From: Vermamoeba vermiformis | Lineage: Eukaryota > Tubulinea > Echinamoebida | DNA length: 64,000 nt | Reading direction: 5' to 3' | NCBI GenBank assembly: GCA_045837725.1 | Contig: JBEWZL010000063.1 | Coordinates: forward strand, 62,001 to 126,000 | Shown: positions 1 through 10,752 of the stretch, piece after piece | Numbering within the stretch: the first letter of the stretch is position 1 | Layout: every line of letters starts with the position of its first letter | Notes under the pieces: generated by a model | The model's input: the letters and a program-made list of their open reading frames with translations, nothing else | What the model was told of the DNA's origin: nothing | Database searches by the model: none | Program-made: the position numbers and the translations under genes

Positions 1-611
1 AAAGTCCTGTCGTAAGTTAGATTAGAAGAAGTGGTTTATTATGATTTTTATTTTTTTTTTTTTTGGTTTTTTTTTTTTTTTGGTTTTTTTTTTTTAGAAG
101 GTAATTTCGGAAAGTAATCATTGTGAATCCATTTGATTGAGCTTGCAAGTTGCTCTAAATTTACCTGTATGTGATATGAGTGCTCGCGGTGCCTGAGTCT
201 TGCGAGGCGAAAGCGAGCGGAGTCGAGACAAAGTACAGTCCGGCTCTGATCTCAACGAAAATTTCTATTTACGCGGTTAATAACAAATAATCAAATAATT
301 ATTATAACGAAGTTCACTACACGTGAGATATTGGCAATATTAAATCAATTGTCATGAAATTGAAAAAAATCTTAGCGATACTAATTCGCCAAATTGAATT
401 GATTATTACCTGAATAATTATCCTTCGTAATATTATTTCTAATATAATTTTGTGCGGCTGATATCGTTTGATAGGGACTGGTCAGCGTCCCATCGCCCGT
501 CACATCCGATCCTCCTTCAACAGAAACAAAAATTGACAGCTGCTGTTGACAGTACGATATTCCGAGCAAAGTAATTAAAATAAATAAACTTCTAATTAGT
601 GAGCGACGCAT
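1..611 (-). CDS. Secreted right-handed beta-helix (pectin-lyase-fold) protein, 5' part
   Basis: Partial gene running off the left edge. Exon 1 is about 611-410 and exon 2 about 264-165; the second intron starts at 164 and I cannot place its end. The start at 611 is chosen because the protein then opens with MRRSLIRSLFILITLLGISY, a clear signal peptide ending near CQQQ. It continues with VEGGSDVTGDGTLTSPYQTI, then exon 2 with IFVEIRAGLYFV and PLAFASQDSGT. The pattern (G-S-D...G-T...SP..TI, then a G-x-Y turn and a DSGT segment) is the standard entry of parallel beta-helix proteins of the pectin-lyase superfamily. Such proteins are usually secreted carbohydrate-binding or carbohydrate-cleaving enzymes. 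No catalytic residues can be judged because the body of the helix is outside the window. Exon 2 is placed by frame continuity, so its acceptor is an inference. Confidence 0.6.
51..96. repeat. Low-complexity T tract
   Basis: Three long T runs separated by GG pairs. On the minus strand this is an A-rich stretch inside the second intron of the beta-helix gene. No other function is visible. Confidence 0.8.
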
Positions 612-902
612 TGTCTCCCTCTGGCCCTTATTCGAACGAAAAAGTACAATGTAGAGACAAATTCCGAATGTGAACAGAATTTGAAATTTCATGGCATGCG
701 TTACAACGACATTGCCTTTTTGACTCGTTCATTTAGGTGTTCGTCATTTAAAGCTGGTATAAAAATTAGACGGCGCAGTTGAGACGTATTTAAGCTGGTC
801 AAAATTTGGTCAACGCCTTAAGTCCTTTTTTTGTCGGGCCAATTTTTTTGAAGACAACCGGTCTTTAATAATAATTTAATTCAATTAATTGTTAAGAACA
901 CC

Positions 903-3132
903 ATGGAAGACAATATTCCAGTTTTCGTAAAAAGCTTAATTGGCGCAACTCAGCGGATTTGGGTTAACAGACGTGAACCTATCCATACTATTCAATGGCC
1001 GATTGCATGTGCCTTCGGCATATCTGGAGAGCGACAGCGTTATGTTTATTGTGGTATAGTTGATACAATAGTCTTCGAAATTTACTTTTAAAAAAATTTA
1101 ATTAATTTGCACAGGTGTTCAGTTAAATCCAGATAGGGCGTTCGAGGATTACGTAAGTGTTTTAAAATATTTATTTTATTTTACTAATTTTAATTCTTCG
1201 CAGAACGTGCAGAGAGGTTAGATCACATTGTATAAATTGAATTTCCATTGCTGACTATTTCCAGACGCTTTTCTCCACGTAGTGGCTCGATTAAGAGGCT
1301 CTGAGGGAGAGAACGCTAATATTTACATCGAACGAGATTGTAAGTCTTTGATGAATTTCGTACTGGATTCGAATCTAACGAAAAAAAACTTAGCAAAGAA
1401 ATACGTAACACCAATAGCCGTACAAATGGCCCAATTGAAACTGGCAGTCCACAGTAATTTTCCTACATCGTTAAAAGAAACCTGGTTAGCGTAAGCGATC
1501 TGAATCTGAATTATTTTTTTCTATTCTTAGCGACTAATTACCTTTTAAGGAGCATTAATTACGACGAAACAATGTATATGACTGAAGCAGTAGTAAAACC
1601 CAAAAAGAAGCAGAAGGACTTGCCGAAAGATGTAAAAAGCTACAAATAATCCAAATAATTATTAATTCACTCTTTTTATCTCTAGTGGGAAAAGCAAGCA
1701 CGCAAAGTGATGCCTGAAACACTTAAAGCTCTCGGATATAATCAACGAAACATTGATCTGGTCATCAAAACTCTGAATCCGGTGGATGCTGCTGTCGCGG
1801 TTGATTGGCTCAAAAAAAATCAGATTATAGAGTAAGATAATTATTAAGTCCTTCCATAGCTATACGAAAGACTAATCATAATGCGGTTCAACAGTAAAAT
1901 TCAGGATCTGGCTCCCTTATTCGAAAAATATCCTGATGTAAGTTGATAGTACAATTAGCCTTATTTGGATATTCTATTTTAACATAATTTCCTTATTAGG
2001 TATTGGCGGAACACTTGTTAAAGTACTTCACGTTAGCTGAACGTATCGCACTTAGTACAGTCAGCAAAACTTTCAACAAAATGAGTGCGTAGAGAAGGAA
2101 ATTCTAAGAAATTAATAATATAACACACCTTATTTAATAGTAATGTAGCTATTATTATCTTTTTCTAATTTTTCTGTTTTTTTGTAGCGAGATCGCCCTT
2201 GGCGTGGAAGAATTTGGTGCTGATTTGTGATTGGACGGACATGACTGACAAGTCGTTCACGAAAATCATGAAAGAATACGGCCATTTCATTGAACGGCTC
2301 TCCATTCAGCGATGTTGCTATTTGACTCCCAAAGCGTAAGTCAGTCACTTCGATCAAGCAAAAACTTTTGAAGGCAAATCTATCGATGGTTAAATTATTA
2401 TTATATTCTATAACACTGGATATTTTGACAACAGAAAGTTAACGGATCTCCTAACCGAAATTTCAAGTCCAGCAATTTTTCATATTTGTTTTTTATTTTT
2501 ATTAATATAATGGTTTAACAGAACGATGCTCATCGGAGACTGCTGTCCAAATCTGAAAGTATTCTTCGGCGGAGATTGTCCGAGCATGACCAGCGCTGTA
2601 ATGGAGAACATTTTCAACAAGTGTCTCAAACTCGAAGTGGTGGACTTGAGGCTGTCTCACCAAAGTCTCCCGGTTGGTATGCGCCTAGCCACTAATTTTT
2701 ATCAATTTTATTAAGCTCACGAATATTATCGCAGAGAAACTACCTTCCGTGAAAAATTTGACAAATCTTCGCGAACTTAATTTAGCCAATCGAGTGTTTG
2801 CAGAAAATTCGGAGATTTCGAGTTCATCGTTGAAGTCATTGGTCATTATGAGCTCGTTCACTGAAGGAGGATACGGTTCACTGAAAATTAATTGTCCGAA
2901 CTTGGGGCACATGCTCACCAGCATCGACAAGCACAAGGTACCTGATTCACTGAAAAAGACCGTTTCAGTGAACCAGCCTTTGCACGGAATAACTGTTTAC
3001 ACCTACTCTGGTGCTGGATGTGGAGATTTTTTCACGCCAAAAGTGATGACTAGCACAGAGGTTAAGAACTCTTCGATTTACAACTCCGACCTTGCTGATG
3101 GAACGACTCTTTGGATTTGCAAATTACAATGA
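903..3132 (+). CDS. Ubiquitin-like + UBA-like + F-box + LRR protein
   Basis: Eleven exons in frame (903-1053, 1115-1152, 1204-1216, 1265-1490, 1550-1631, 1686-1831, 1895-1937, 2000-2084, 2188-2335, 2522-2676, 2735-3132). The first four exons encode a divergent ubiquitin fold: it opens IPVFVKSLIGATQRI (ubiquitin: MQIFVKTLTGKTITL), passes through RYVYCGVQLNP and EDYNVQR, and ends RLRGS where ubiquitin has RLRGG. Next comes a UBA-like three-helix segment (LKALGYNQRNIDLVIKTL, DAAVAVDWL), then an F-box-like region (LAEHLLKYFTLAERIALSTV, LAWKNLVL), then leucine-rich repeats (CPNLKVFFGG, LKLEVVDLR, LTNLRELNLA, LKSLVIMS). F-box proteins recruit substrates to SCF ubiquitin ligases, so a ubiquitin-pathway role is likely. 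The ubiquitin end is GS rather than GG and is followed by more protein, so it is probably a fixed domain rather than a cleavable tag. The F-box call is weaker than the ubiquitin and LRR calls. Confidence 0.75.
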
Positions 3133-3320
3133 TCTGAGCTATTTCATATATTATAAATATTAAAATACTAATATAGTGTAGAATCATGGTGGCAAAATAA
3201 ACCGAAAAAAGTGGGAAAAAAGAGTATTGACCGTTACTTTCGTTTATTCAATGATTTTTATTGAAAATAACCCTCGGAACATTAAGCTTTGTTCTAGTTA
3301 AATTCTGTTTTAAAGGTGCC

Positions 3321-6300
3321 TTAGTTCTCACGAGCCATTTTGGTCAAAAGAGCTGACGAGTAAATGCCGCCAACGACTGGTCGAGCTTGGAAACCCTAAG
3401 TAACAATAACGTATGAATATATTATGGTATTACATTGTAGTATGGTTATCTTACGGATTGTTTGCCATCAGCAGTCCAGTACCAATCGCTCAACGGCACT
3501 CTGGTCGGAGTTCTCGAAGCAAATTGATAAACAGCGCTGACGGTCTTGCCGTACACGTCGTTCATGCCTACAAAAAGAGAATTCATGAACGAGCTGTTCT
3601 AAAGTCTCTCCGTTCACTGAAACTTACCAACTTTCTTGGCCACGGCAGCTAGCCACATTTGCCAATCTAACTTGGTCCACCCCCTGAAAAAGTGTCAGAT
3701 CCGGTGTTTTTGATGATTCATGTTCTTACTTAGTGCTGTCTAGTGGGAAGCCAAATTGGTCTAATTGAGTCATGTAGTAAGCGAGTTCGGTCTTGATCAT
3801 GCTTTCTGGGAACGTTTTTGTGCCGAGAATGTAATCGAGCAACACGTTGTACTTTTGACTCCACGTGCCAGATTTGTCGTAGCGCTTCATGAACGTAACG
3901 TGTCAAAAGTGTCACTAGGTGTCAAGCATAAACTTACCAATCGATAGTGGTCCTTATCAAATGCGTTGTTGAGCCAATATTGGACGTAGTTTTGAGCTGT
4001 TTGCGAATATTGATTTGCTCCGGGCAAATTTACCAAATTAAGCAATGACGCGTACCCTTGAATTCCGATGATTCCTTTTAAGGCTAAGTTGGTGTCGTGC
4101 GGAATAGGTCCCAAGAAGTCATCAGTGCACAATTGGTCGAATGGATCTGGCAAGTTGTCGACCAAATAATTGGCCCATTGAGTCAAGAGCGGCCAATACT
4201 TGGGATAAAAAAACGATGTGTCGCCGGTGGCTTGCGCTGATGCTAAAGTCAACATGAGCAAGTTGCTAGACTCTTCAATAGGCATGTTTTCTGGTCACAA
4301 AAGTACGTTAAGGCTGCAGTTACTAAATTAGGAAATATTCGGACCTTGTTGCGAGTCGACGATGTCACCAACGGGATAAAAGCCCAAATGATGCGGAGCC
4401 CATGCAAATCCATAGTGTGAGTAAGTCTCGTTGTTGGCGTAACTAACGTCATTGTCAGAATGCATTGCCAAATAAGGAAAGTAAGATAAACTTACGCAAA
4501 CAATGGAAGTAATTGCAGTTGCAAAAGTTCGGGTCTGAAATATAAAAAGAACGGCGCGGCGGGATAAATCACGTCAACGGTCGATAAATCTCCGTCACTC
4601 GAGATTTCTTTCATGAAATGCCAAACTTTTTCTTCTTTTTTGTTCCACACTAATTTGCAGGCACCAATAGTTTGTCTGTACGCCAATGACGCGAGAGTAG
4701 TGTACTGTGGATTATTCTCCAAGTGGTCGAGTTCCTTGATGACGTCAGCATCGAACTTTTTGCACCGAGCTACGATTGCGTCGTATTCTCTGACTGCTAT
4801 AGTAATCATTTTTTCAGCTGTCATGTCTTCGTGGCGTCTGAAAAAAGCAAAAAAATGACACGTGTCAAACTAAGGTCTCGCGTAACTCAGCTTATGATGT
4901 ACGTACCTCCAATAAGGTCTCATAAATTCTCCGAACCATTTAATTGAGTAAATATCGTCGTAGGCAAGAGTTACGAAAGTTGACTTGGGTGAGCCAGAAA
5001 CGGATCTGGATCAACCAAAAACGGTTAGAACATGTTAGATCATGCCAATAAATGGTCATTATAATTAATATATAGAATCATAGTGGTATAAATTCCAATT
5101 TAACCTTCATTTGGCTTCTATTTTTAGATCGCGAACTTACCCTAGATCCCACGCAAAGGCGAATGACAAGCTTTCATTAGCAAACTTAGGTGTGTTTTGG
5201 TTATCAGCCAATGATAATTTTCTGCAAATAGGCGTTAAAATTTCACCTTGAATGGCAAGGCTAAAAAAATTTTTATCGCGTACGTACCCTGTCTTTGAGA
5301 ACTGGTTACGAGCTTGAGAAGCGAAGGCGATGCTCGAAGATAACGAATTCTCTTGCTTGGCGGTGGCATAAAAGTAACCCCAATCAATGCCGATGAAATC
5401 TCCGCCTTGGTGCAAAATATTTTGGGTCGTAGTACCGACTTTCATGCTGTTCAAGTTTGAATGGTGGATGCGTTCCCAATACACTTGTTGATCATTTGTA
5501 TTGACGCAAATCTCGGCGGAATTATCATAGTAAATTTGGACCGAATGAGACTTGCCATCAGCTAAAAATAAAGAAAATTAGACCTCGCATCCAAAAAAAT
5601 CTCCGAAGTACGAATTTCTTTAAAAACACAAATGTGAATTGCAATATGAAATATTTTGTTTAAATGTTGATGAGAATTATTATGTATGCTTACTCGACTT
5701 GGCGCTGAAGGTGATGTAGCTAACGGGACGCGAAAGGATCTCGTAATCATCAGGCAACAAAGGGCTCATAAATTCAACGTTCAAATTAACACCATTAGCT
5801 TCAAATACGTAGATGGTGCGAGTAGGATACACTTGAACGGAGATCTGTTGCATCGGTGTTGAGATCAGGCCATCCGATCCACCCATGAAGCGGTAAACAC
5901 TTCCGTCGATTCTTATGGCTCCAAAAAATGAACGTTGAGCTCCAGTCCATTGCCTAAATTAGTAAATTAGAATATCGGACGCTTTGAGGTTAAGCTTTGA
6001 TTTTGCAATTATTTTTGGAGCATTTCTGCAATTTTTCAATGACAAGATAATCTTTTGAAATTAAAAAATCTATCATTTAGCGTGATTTATTAATATACGA
6101 CAGTTAATATTGCAAATTGAGGAAGATCTACCTACTTAGTATTTTCATCTGTCAAATTATTCGCCATAGACCAGATAGAAAAATAAGGATCATTAATTAG
6201 CAATGGCACCTAATATTTAGAGTTAGTTTTGCATTTATGCATTGAATGATTTATTCTTACTGCAGGCGGTCTAAATCCAGCAATCAGATCCGCTGACACG

Positions 6301-6350
6301 CTATGAGCGTACAGAGCAGCCAAAACCGCGATAAGCAGTTGTATCTTCAT
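3321..6350 (-). CDS. Glutaminase GtaA family protein (DUF4964/5127/4965/1793 type)
   Basis: Thirteen exons on the minus strand (roughly 6350-6261, 6209-6136, 5953-5694, 5561-5288, 5221-5141, 5005-4907, 4837-4496, 4442-4345, 4290-3938, 3884-3730, 3683-3628, 3567-3455, 3395-3321) give about 689 residues with every junction in frame. The start yields a signal peptide (MKIQLLIAVLAALYAHSVSA). Family landmarks follow in order: FRPPAVPLLINDPYFSIWSM at the N-terminus, SVYRFMGG, a DUF4965-like core with PLFAYANN, WAPHHLGFYPVGD and MPIEESSN, and a C-terminal KGWTKLDWQMW...RTPTRVPLSDWY...RPVVGG. This matches the fungal and amoebal GtaA glutaminase family in order and length. Those proteins are secreted or extracellular hydrolases that release glutamate from glutamine; substrate is inferred from the family only. 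One intron (between exons 6 and 7) holds a perfect TGACACGTGTCA palindrome, and the intron near 3885-3937 holds several GTGTCA half-sites. Confidence 0.9.
4856..4867. repeat. Intronic palindrome TGACACGTGTCA
   Basis: Perfect copy in the sixth intron of the GtaA-like gene. Confidence 0.9.
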
Positions 6351-6537
6351 CGTTGCGCTTCACAAATGCAACAAAAAGATCTTTTCTATTTTTGTAACGG
6401 TCGGAGATTTCGCAAGCAACCCTATGAGCAAGCACTCTCGGTCACTGATATTCGGACGGCGAGATTAAATATCCGACAAGCATTTTATATACTATGAAGG
6501 ATCGAACACACACGCGAGTCAACAACTCTTTCGTTCG

Positions 6538-8397
6538 TTACTCATCACAGGAGAAAAAGTTTTCAAGTATCGTTAGCGTCTTTTCGTAAACGGTATCAGA
6601 TTCATGCCGCTGAAGCGCTTCCAAGTAATAAACTCCGTCCACCTTTTCAAATGCGCCCGTCGCTGCGTCCCGCAAACCGTTGTCTTCGCAGTACTGGAAT
6701 ATTCTGGTCAGCGCATCCAACGCCTCAATGAGCATCGCTGGCAATACTTTTTTATACTCTTTGAATATCGCTGGAAAGCTCTGCACGGCATTCAATTCGA
6801 TCAATTTTTGGATCTGTAGTTCGCTAGCATTATTGACCATATTTACAATTGCCCAAAAGTCGCACTCCATGGCACCAGGTGTTGAAGTAAAATCGAGGAG
6901 TAGTTGCATCAAATCGCTGTCTAGCAAATACTGAATGCCTTGCTCGTCTAAAGCATACAAAGCAAGCAGGTCCTGGCACTGATTACGCAGCGATTTGGAA
7001 GAGCTTTGTAATAGGTTTTTGCATGAATCAAGAAAGTTTGGCGCTGCCATGACCGTCAGATCCGTGTTTGCATTTTTGGGTCCAACACTAATGCTGTGCA
7101 ATAAGGTAATGCCTGCGCTTTGCAACTCGACCTTGTTTGACGACCTATAAATGCAACAACATTAGTACTAGAAGTATTTAATTGATAATTAAATCGGATC
7201 CTAGCCCAACAACGTAAACTTCACGTACAAGAGTTCAATAAATCGATTCAGCGTGCTTGGTTCCATGATCGATTTGATTTGTTTGAGCTCTGGACAAGTC
7301 TTGCGAAGGATCTTGCTCAAGGCCAAACAAGCCTTGGCAACGACATCCGCATCCGTACTTTTCGAAATTATCTCGAGCAGTGGAGATACTGCCGGCTCGA
7401 ATAAGTTCCACGGGCACTTTGGAATCGTGACATTCAGCTCTGCAATGAGCTGCAGACAGCCGATTAGGATGTCTTTCCTAGTTCCATCTGTTGCGATTGA
7501 TTCGATAATACTACGCAGCAAATCTTCATTTTTTTCTACACGGGAAGGCAATTCCTAGAATAGGACGTTAGCATTACGCTATTGGTTGAAATCTCGACTA
7601 CGCACCTGATGTATAGTAAATTGAATTAAGAGTGCACGTAGCGCGGAAGATTTGACTTCAGGCGATTTCGTCGTTATAATTATGCGATATATTCGATTGA
7701 TAAATTCTAAACCGCTGTACACATGCGAAGACAGAAGGTCAATGCTCGCCACCTTTAGAGATCGTTAGAAGTTTAATTAAACTAATGGATATTATTACTT
7801 GAAGCATAGTGTTATCTGTATCAATAAAGGCTAGCAAATTTTGCAGTATCGGATCTACTAAACTAGCGTGTACAAATACGTGCGTTGCGAAAGCGACAGA
7901 ATCTGAAATAGAATAAAGATTAAGTTAGTAACCAGGAGATGTGGACGTAATTGATTATACCTGTTCTAATAATGCAATTCAAATGACGAACAGCTCCAAT
8001 AATTTTGTTGGTGTCGCTGGAAGCCACATCCGCGTTTATCTTTTCCTTGTCAAGGAGGCACTGATTGTTTCGTAGAATCGCTTTAAGCTCTTCTTTTGTT
8101 ATTTGGTCGTTATAATAATACAAGGAGAATCCAGCAGCTTGCCAAACTTCTTTGGAATGAAGTTGCCTCCAAAATCTTCAATTATTTATTAGTAAATTCT
8201 TCAAAAAATATACAAATTTGTACTTACGTTTTGGACGTCTCCGATAGGTTTAATAAAATTTTCTTGTCCGGTAAAGTAAGTTTAATAAAAGCGCCAAATA
8301 GATCTGCGATCTCAAACCATTGCATTGATGCCTCTTCTACTTTTCGGCGTTTATTAGCTTCATTGTACTCATCGCTTATTGAACGAGATCTTTTCAT
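6538..8397 (-). CDS. Importin-alpha-like armadillo-repeat protein
   Basis: Six exons on the minus strand (about 8397-8228, 8175-7962, 7902-7799, 7752-7606, 7554-7229, 7144-6538), near 520 residues. The N-terminus is short and basic (MKRSRSISDEYNEANKRRK), resembling a reduced importin-beta-binding or autoinhibitory NLS-like arm. The rest is helical armadillo-like repeats, with segments such as LIGCLQLIAELNV, VVAKACLALSKIL, RNQCQDLLALYAL and AMECDFWAIVNMVNNAS; the last resembles the W-x(3)-N pattern used by importin-alpha to hold NLS peptides. Function would be carrying cargo to the nuclear pore with importin-beta. The canonical repeat signatures are weak, so it may be a divergent importin-alpha or another armadillo protein. 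It is divergent with the gene at 8544, with about 150 bp between start codons. Confidence 0.6.
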
Positions 8398-8543
8398 GGT
8401 GCTAGTCAAAGTCTGGATTTGACGCTTTGTGTTTCCAGCTAAATTTGGACCCTGCAGACAAAATCATTGGCCCGACATTTTTAGCATTCGATTGTGGTTG
8501 CCCTATATAACTACAATACGAGAGGTCATATGACAGAACTTTA

Positions 8544-9213
8544 ATGTCTTCAGAAGCAGAACAAGACTTAGGCACGATCAACTCAACTCCGCTCGCTTAC
8601 GGCGGATATCGAGTGCAGCATTCAACTCAGTATTTGATGGATAAATATACAGCGCAATTAGCCGAAATTAATGCGAGCTCGAGTAATGGAAAGCATACAC
8701 CACCAAGCGAGGAGAAAAATGGTCAAATCAACGACGTATCCGAGCCAAGCGAACCAGCGCCACTGAATAAAAGCCAAGAAATAATTAAAAATAAAGAAAA
8801 TACAGAGGATAAAGAGGATGAAACAAAAAAGAAGGTAATTAATAGGCAAATCCATCGATTAAATAATACGCGATATTTCGTAGAATCAAATACTCTTAGA
8901 CGTACCTAGAATGATTGATTATATAATTTTCAAATAACTAAGCAAATATTATTTTAGGGCCGAGGACGAAAGAGAAGCCTAGATGACGCTGAAGGAGTAA
9001 CGACAAGGAGGAAAAAACAGAAAAAAGGAGGTAAGCTCATTATTAGCATTTAAAGTATATTTATTATTTTTGGCACGATAAAATAGCGAATTAAACAATT
9101 TTCAATAAGATTGAATCAATGCTACCAGATTTAGAAAATTTTAGTTTTTTTTTCGGTCCTCATCTCCAGACGAGATTTTTGCGAGTATAATCAAACACCG
9201 TACCAAATACTAA
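8544..9213 (+). CDS. Small protein with basic C-terminus, in frame just upstream of E2F
   Basis: Three exons (about 8544-8834, 8957-9030, 9171-9213) give a protein near 135 residues. I do not recognise it. It starts MSSEAEQDLGTINSTPLAYG and has a conserved-looking helical piece (VQHSTQYLMDKYTAQLAEI). The middle is a charged E/K/N-rich linker, and the C-terminus carries nuclear-localisation-like basic runs (KKKGRGRKRSLDD and TRRKKQKKGDE). It ends IIKHRTKY followed by TAA at 9211-9213, six bases before the E2F start codon and in the same frame. Nuclear location is an inference from the basic runs. It could be an independent gene, the first cistron of a shared transcript with E2F, or an upstream reading frame that limits E2F translation. 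Confidence 0.45.
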
Positions 9214-9219
9214 CAAAAT

Positions 9220-10434
9220 ATGTCGACTATATTAGATGAAGGCGATGATTCCGAAAAAACTAATAACAATGGCAACACGGATGGCGACGATAAAAAGCAA
9301 CCTCGTCTCGACAACTCTTTGTCTTTATTGACCAAAAAATTCGTCGAATTAATTAGCTCGAGTCAAGGAGGCGTTTTGGATTTGAATACCGCGGCCGATC
9401 TGTTGAAAGTTCAAAAACGAAGAATTTATGATATTACAAACGTCTTAGAAGGCATTGATATGATTGAAAAACGATCAAAGAATAATATCAAATGGAAGTA
9501 AGTATTTTATTTGCATATAATTGCATTTTTAAGCGACTAAAAATTTGCATTGCTCGATCCATTCAATATTTTTTTAATTCTTGTAAATTCCTAGCTTTAT
9601 TCGTTAATCATTTAATAGTTCTTTCATATGAAGCTATTATTAATTTGCTATATAGATGCGGAGAAGTGCTTACAGACGCTGATAAGGCCAATATGGAAAA
9701 AATCAAAGTTGAGGTCGAAAAAATGGTTGGCGACGAGCGAGAACTGGATCAAAAGATTGAAAAAGCATTCAACAACGTGCGCGAATTAACGTCAAATCCA
9801 GAATGCTTGAAACTAGCTTTTGTAACCAACGATGACGTGCGCGAACTGCCGCAGTTTAAAGATCAGATCATACTCGCTATCAAAGCACCACGAGGCACTA
9901 GATTGGAAGTACCGGAAGCTACCGAGGTACGTTATTAATATAATAATATTATAAGAATATTTGACGAAAGTGGTGGAGCTTTAAGTCGTTTGCTTGCTCC
10001 GATCGGAAATTTTGGATGCAAATATTGTTTTGCTATTTCGAGGAACAAATTGCTTAATGATTTTAATTATAGAGCCCTAATCGCCCGAACCAATTAAGCT
10101 ATCAAATCTATATTAAAGGCGACGAGCCAGTGGATGTATTTGTTGTTAGCAAGCTCGATCCTGAGTTAGCTGCAGTGAAGCAATCTCCGACGAATTTCCC
10201 AACAGATGAATTTTTTGAAATGTCTCGGTCTATTTCTAACAATGCCGGCTTAATTAAGTAAGTTTCGTAACGGCGGATTTAACGCGATCAAGTTTCAGCT
10301 AACGTTACGTTTTTGTTCTTAGATACCCCGAAATAGAAGATTATTACTTAAATGTCTATCGGCCAGACGAAGGCATAGCAGATTTTTACGCAGAAGATCC
10401 TCTTGATAGCACCGACTACTTGGCGATCGCGTAA
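9220..10434 (+). CDS. E2F family transcription factor
   Basis: Four exons (9220-9497, 9656-9926, 10073-10257, 10323-10434) encode about 280 residues. After an acidic N-terminus comes the winged-helix DNA-binding domain: [23 protein letters not shown], then the family hallmark [18 protein letters not shown] and NNIKWK. This is followed by a coiled-coil dimerisation region ([20 protein letters not shown]) and a marked-box-like segment ([31 protein letters not shown]). The C-terminus is acidic ([25 protein letters not shown]), in the position of an Rb-pocket-binding transactivation tail. E2F with a DP partner controls G1/S genes. The [12 protein letters not shown] motif makes the family call secure; the activator versus repressor subclass cannot be told. 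Confidence 0.95.
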
Positions 10435-10752
10435 CATCCAAAAAAGACCATTTTTTTGTTTTTTTTGGTGAGACCGCTTGATAGAGTTAGACTCTTTTAA
10501 GCGCGTTTATTATTTGTATAAATTTTGTAAAAATAAACTAACTTCTCTTTTTAAGATAAAGAAGGCCGAACTGAAATTTTAGGCTGTGGATCCGCATCCG
10601 TTCTTGAAGTCTCAAAAGAAAAAAATCTAGCAATATTACCACTGATATATATATTCGCTTGGCTAACCATCATTAGCTTAGCGAATCTATTGTTTCTGCA
10701 GCTATTTTAGGAAATTTCGAGTTTGACCGCGCCATTCAAGTTCAAAAAGAAG
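10435..10752. other. Intergenic, E2F 3' end to next gene
   Basis: About 320 bp holding an AATAAA-like signal near 10530 and the upstream region of the next gene. I see no other feature. Confidence 0.5.
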
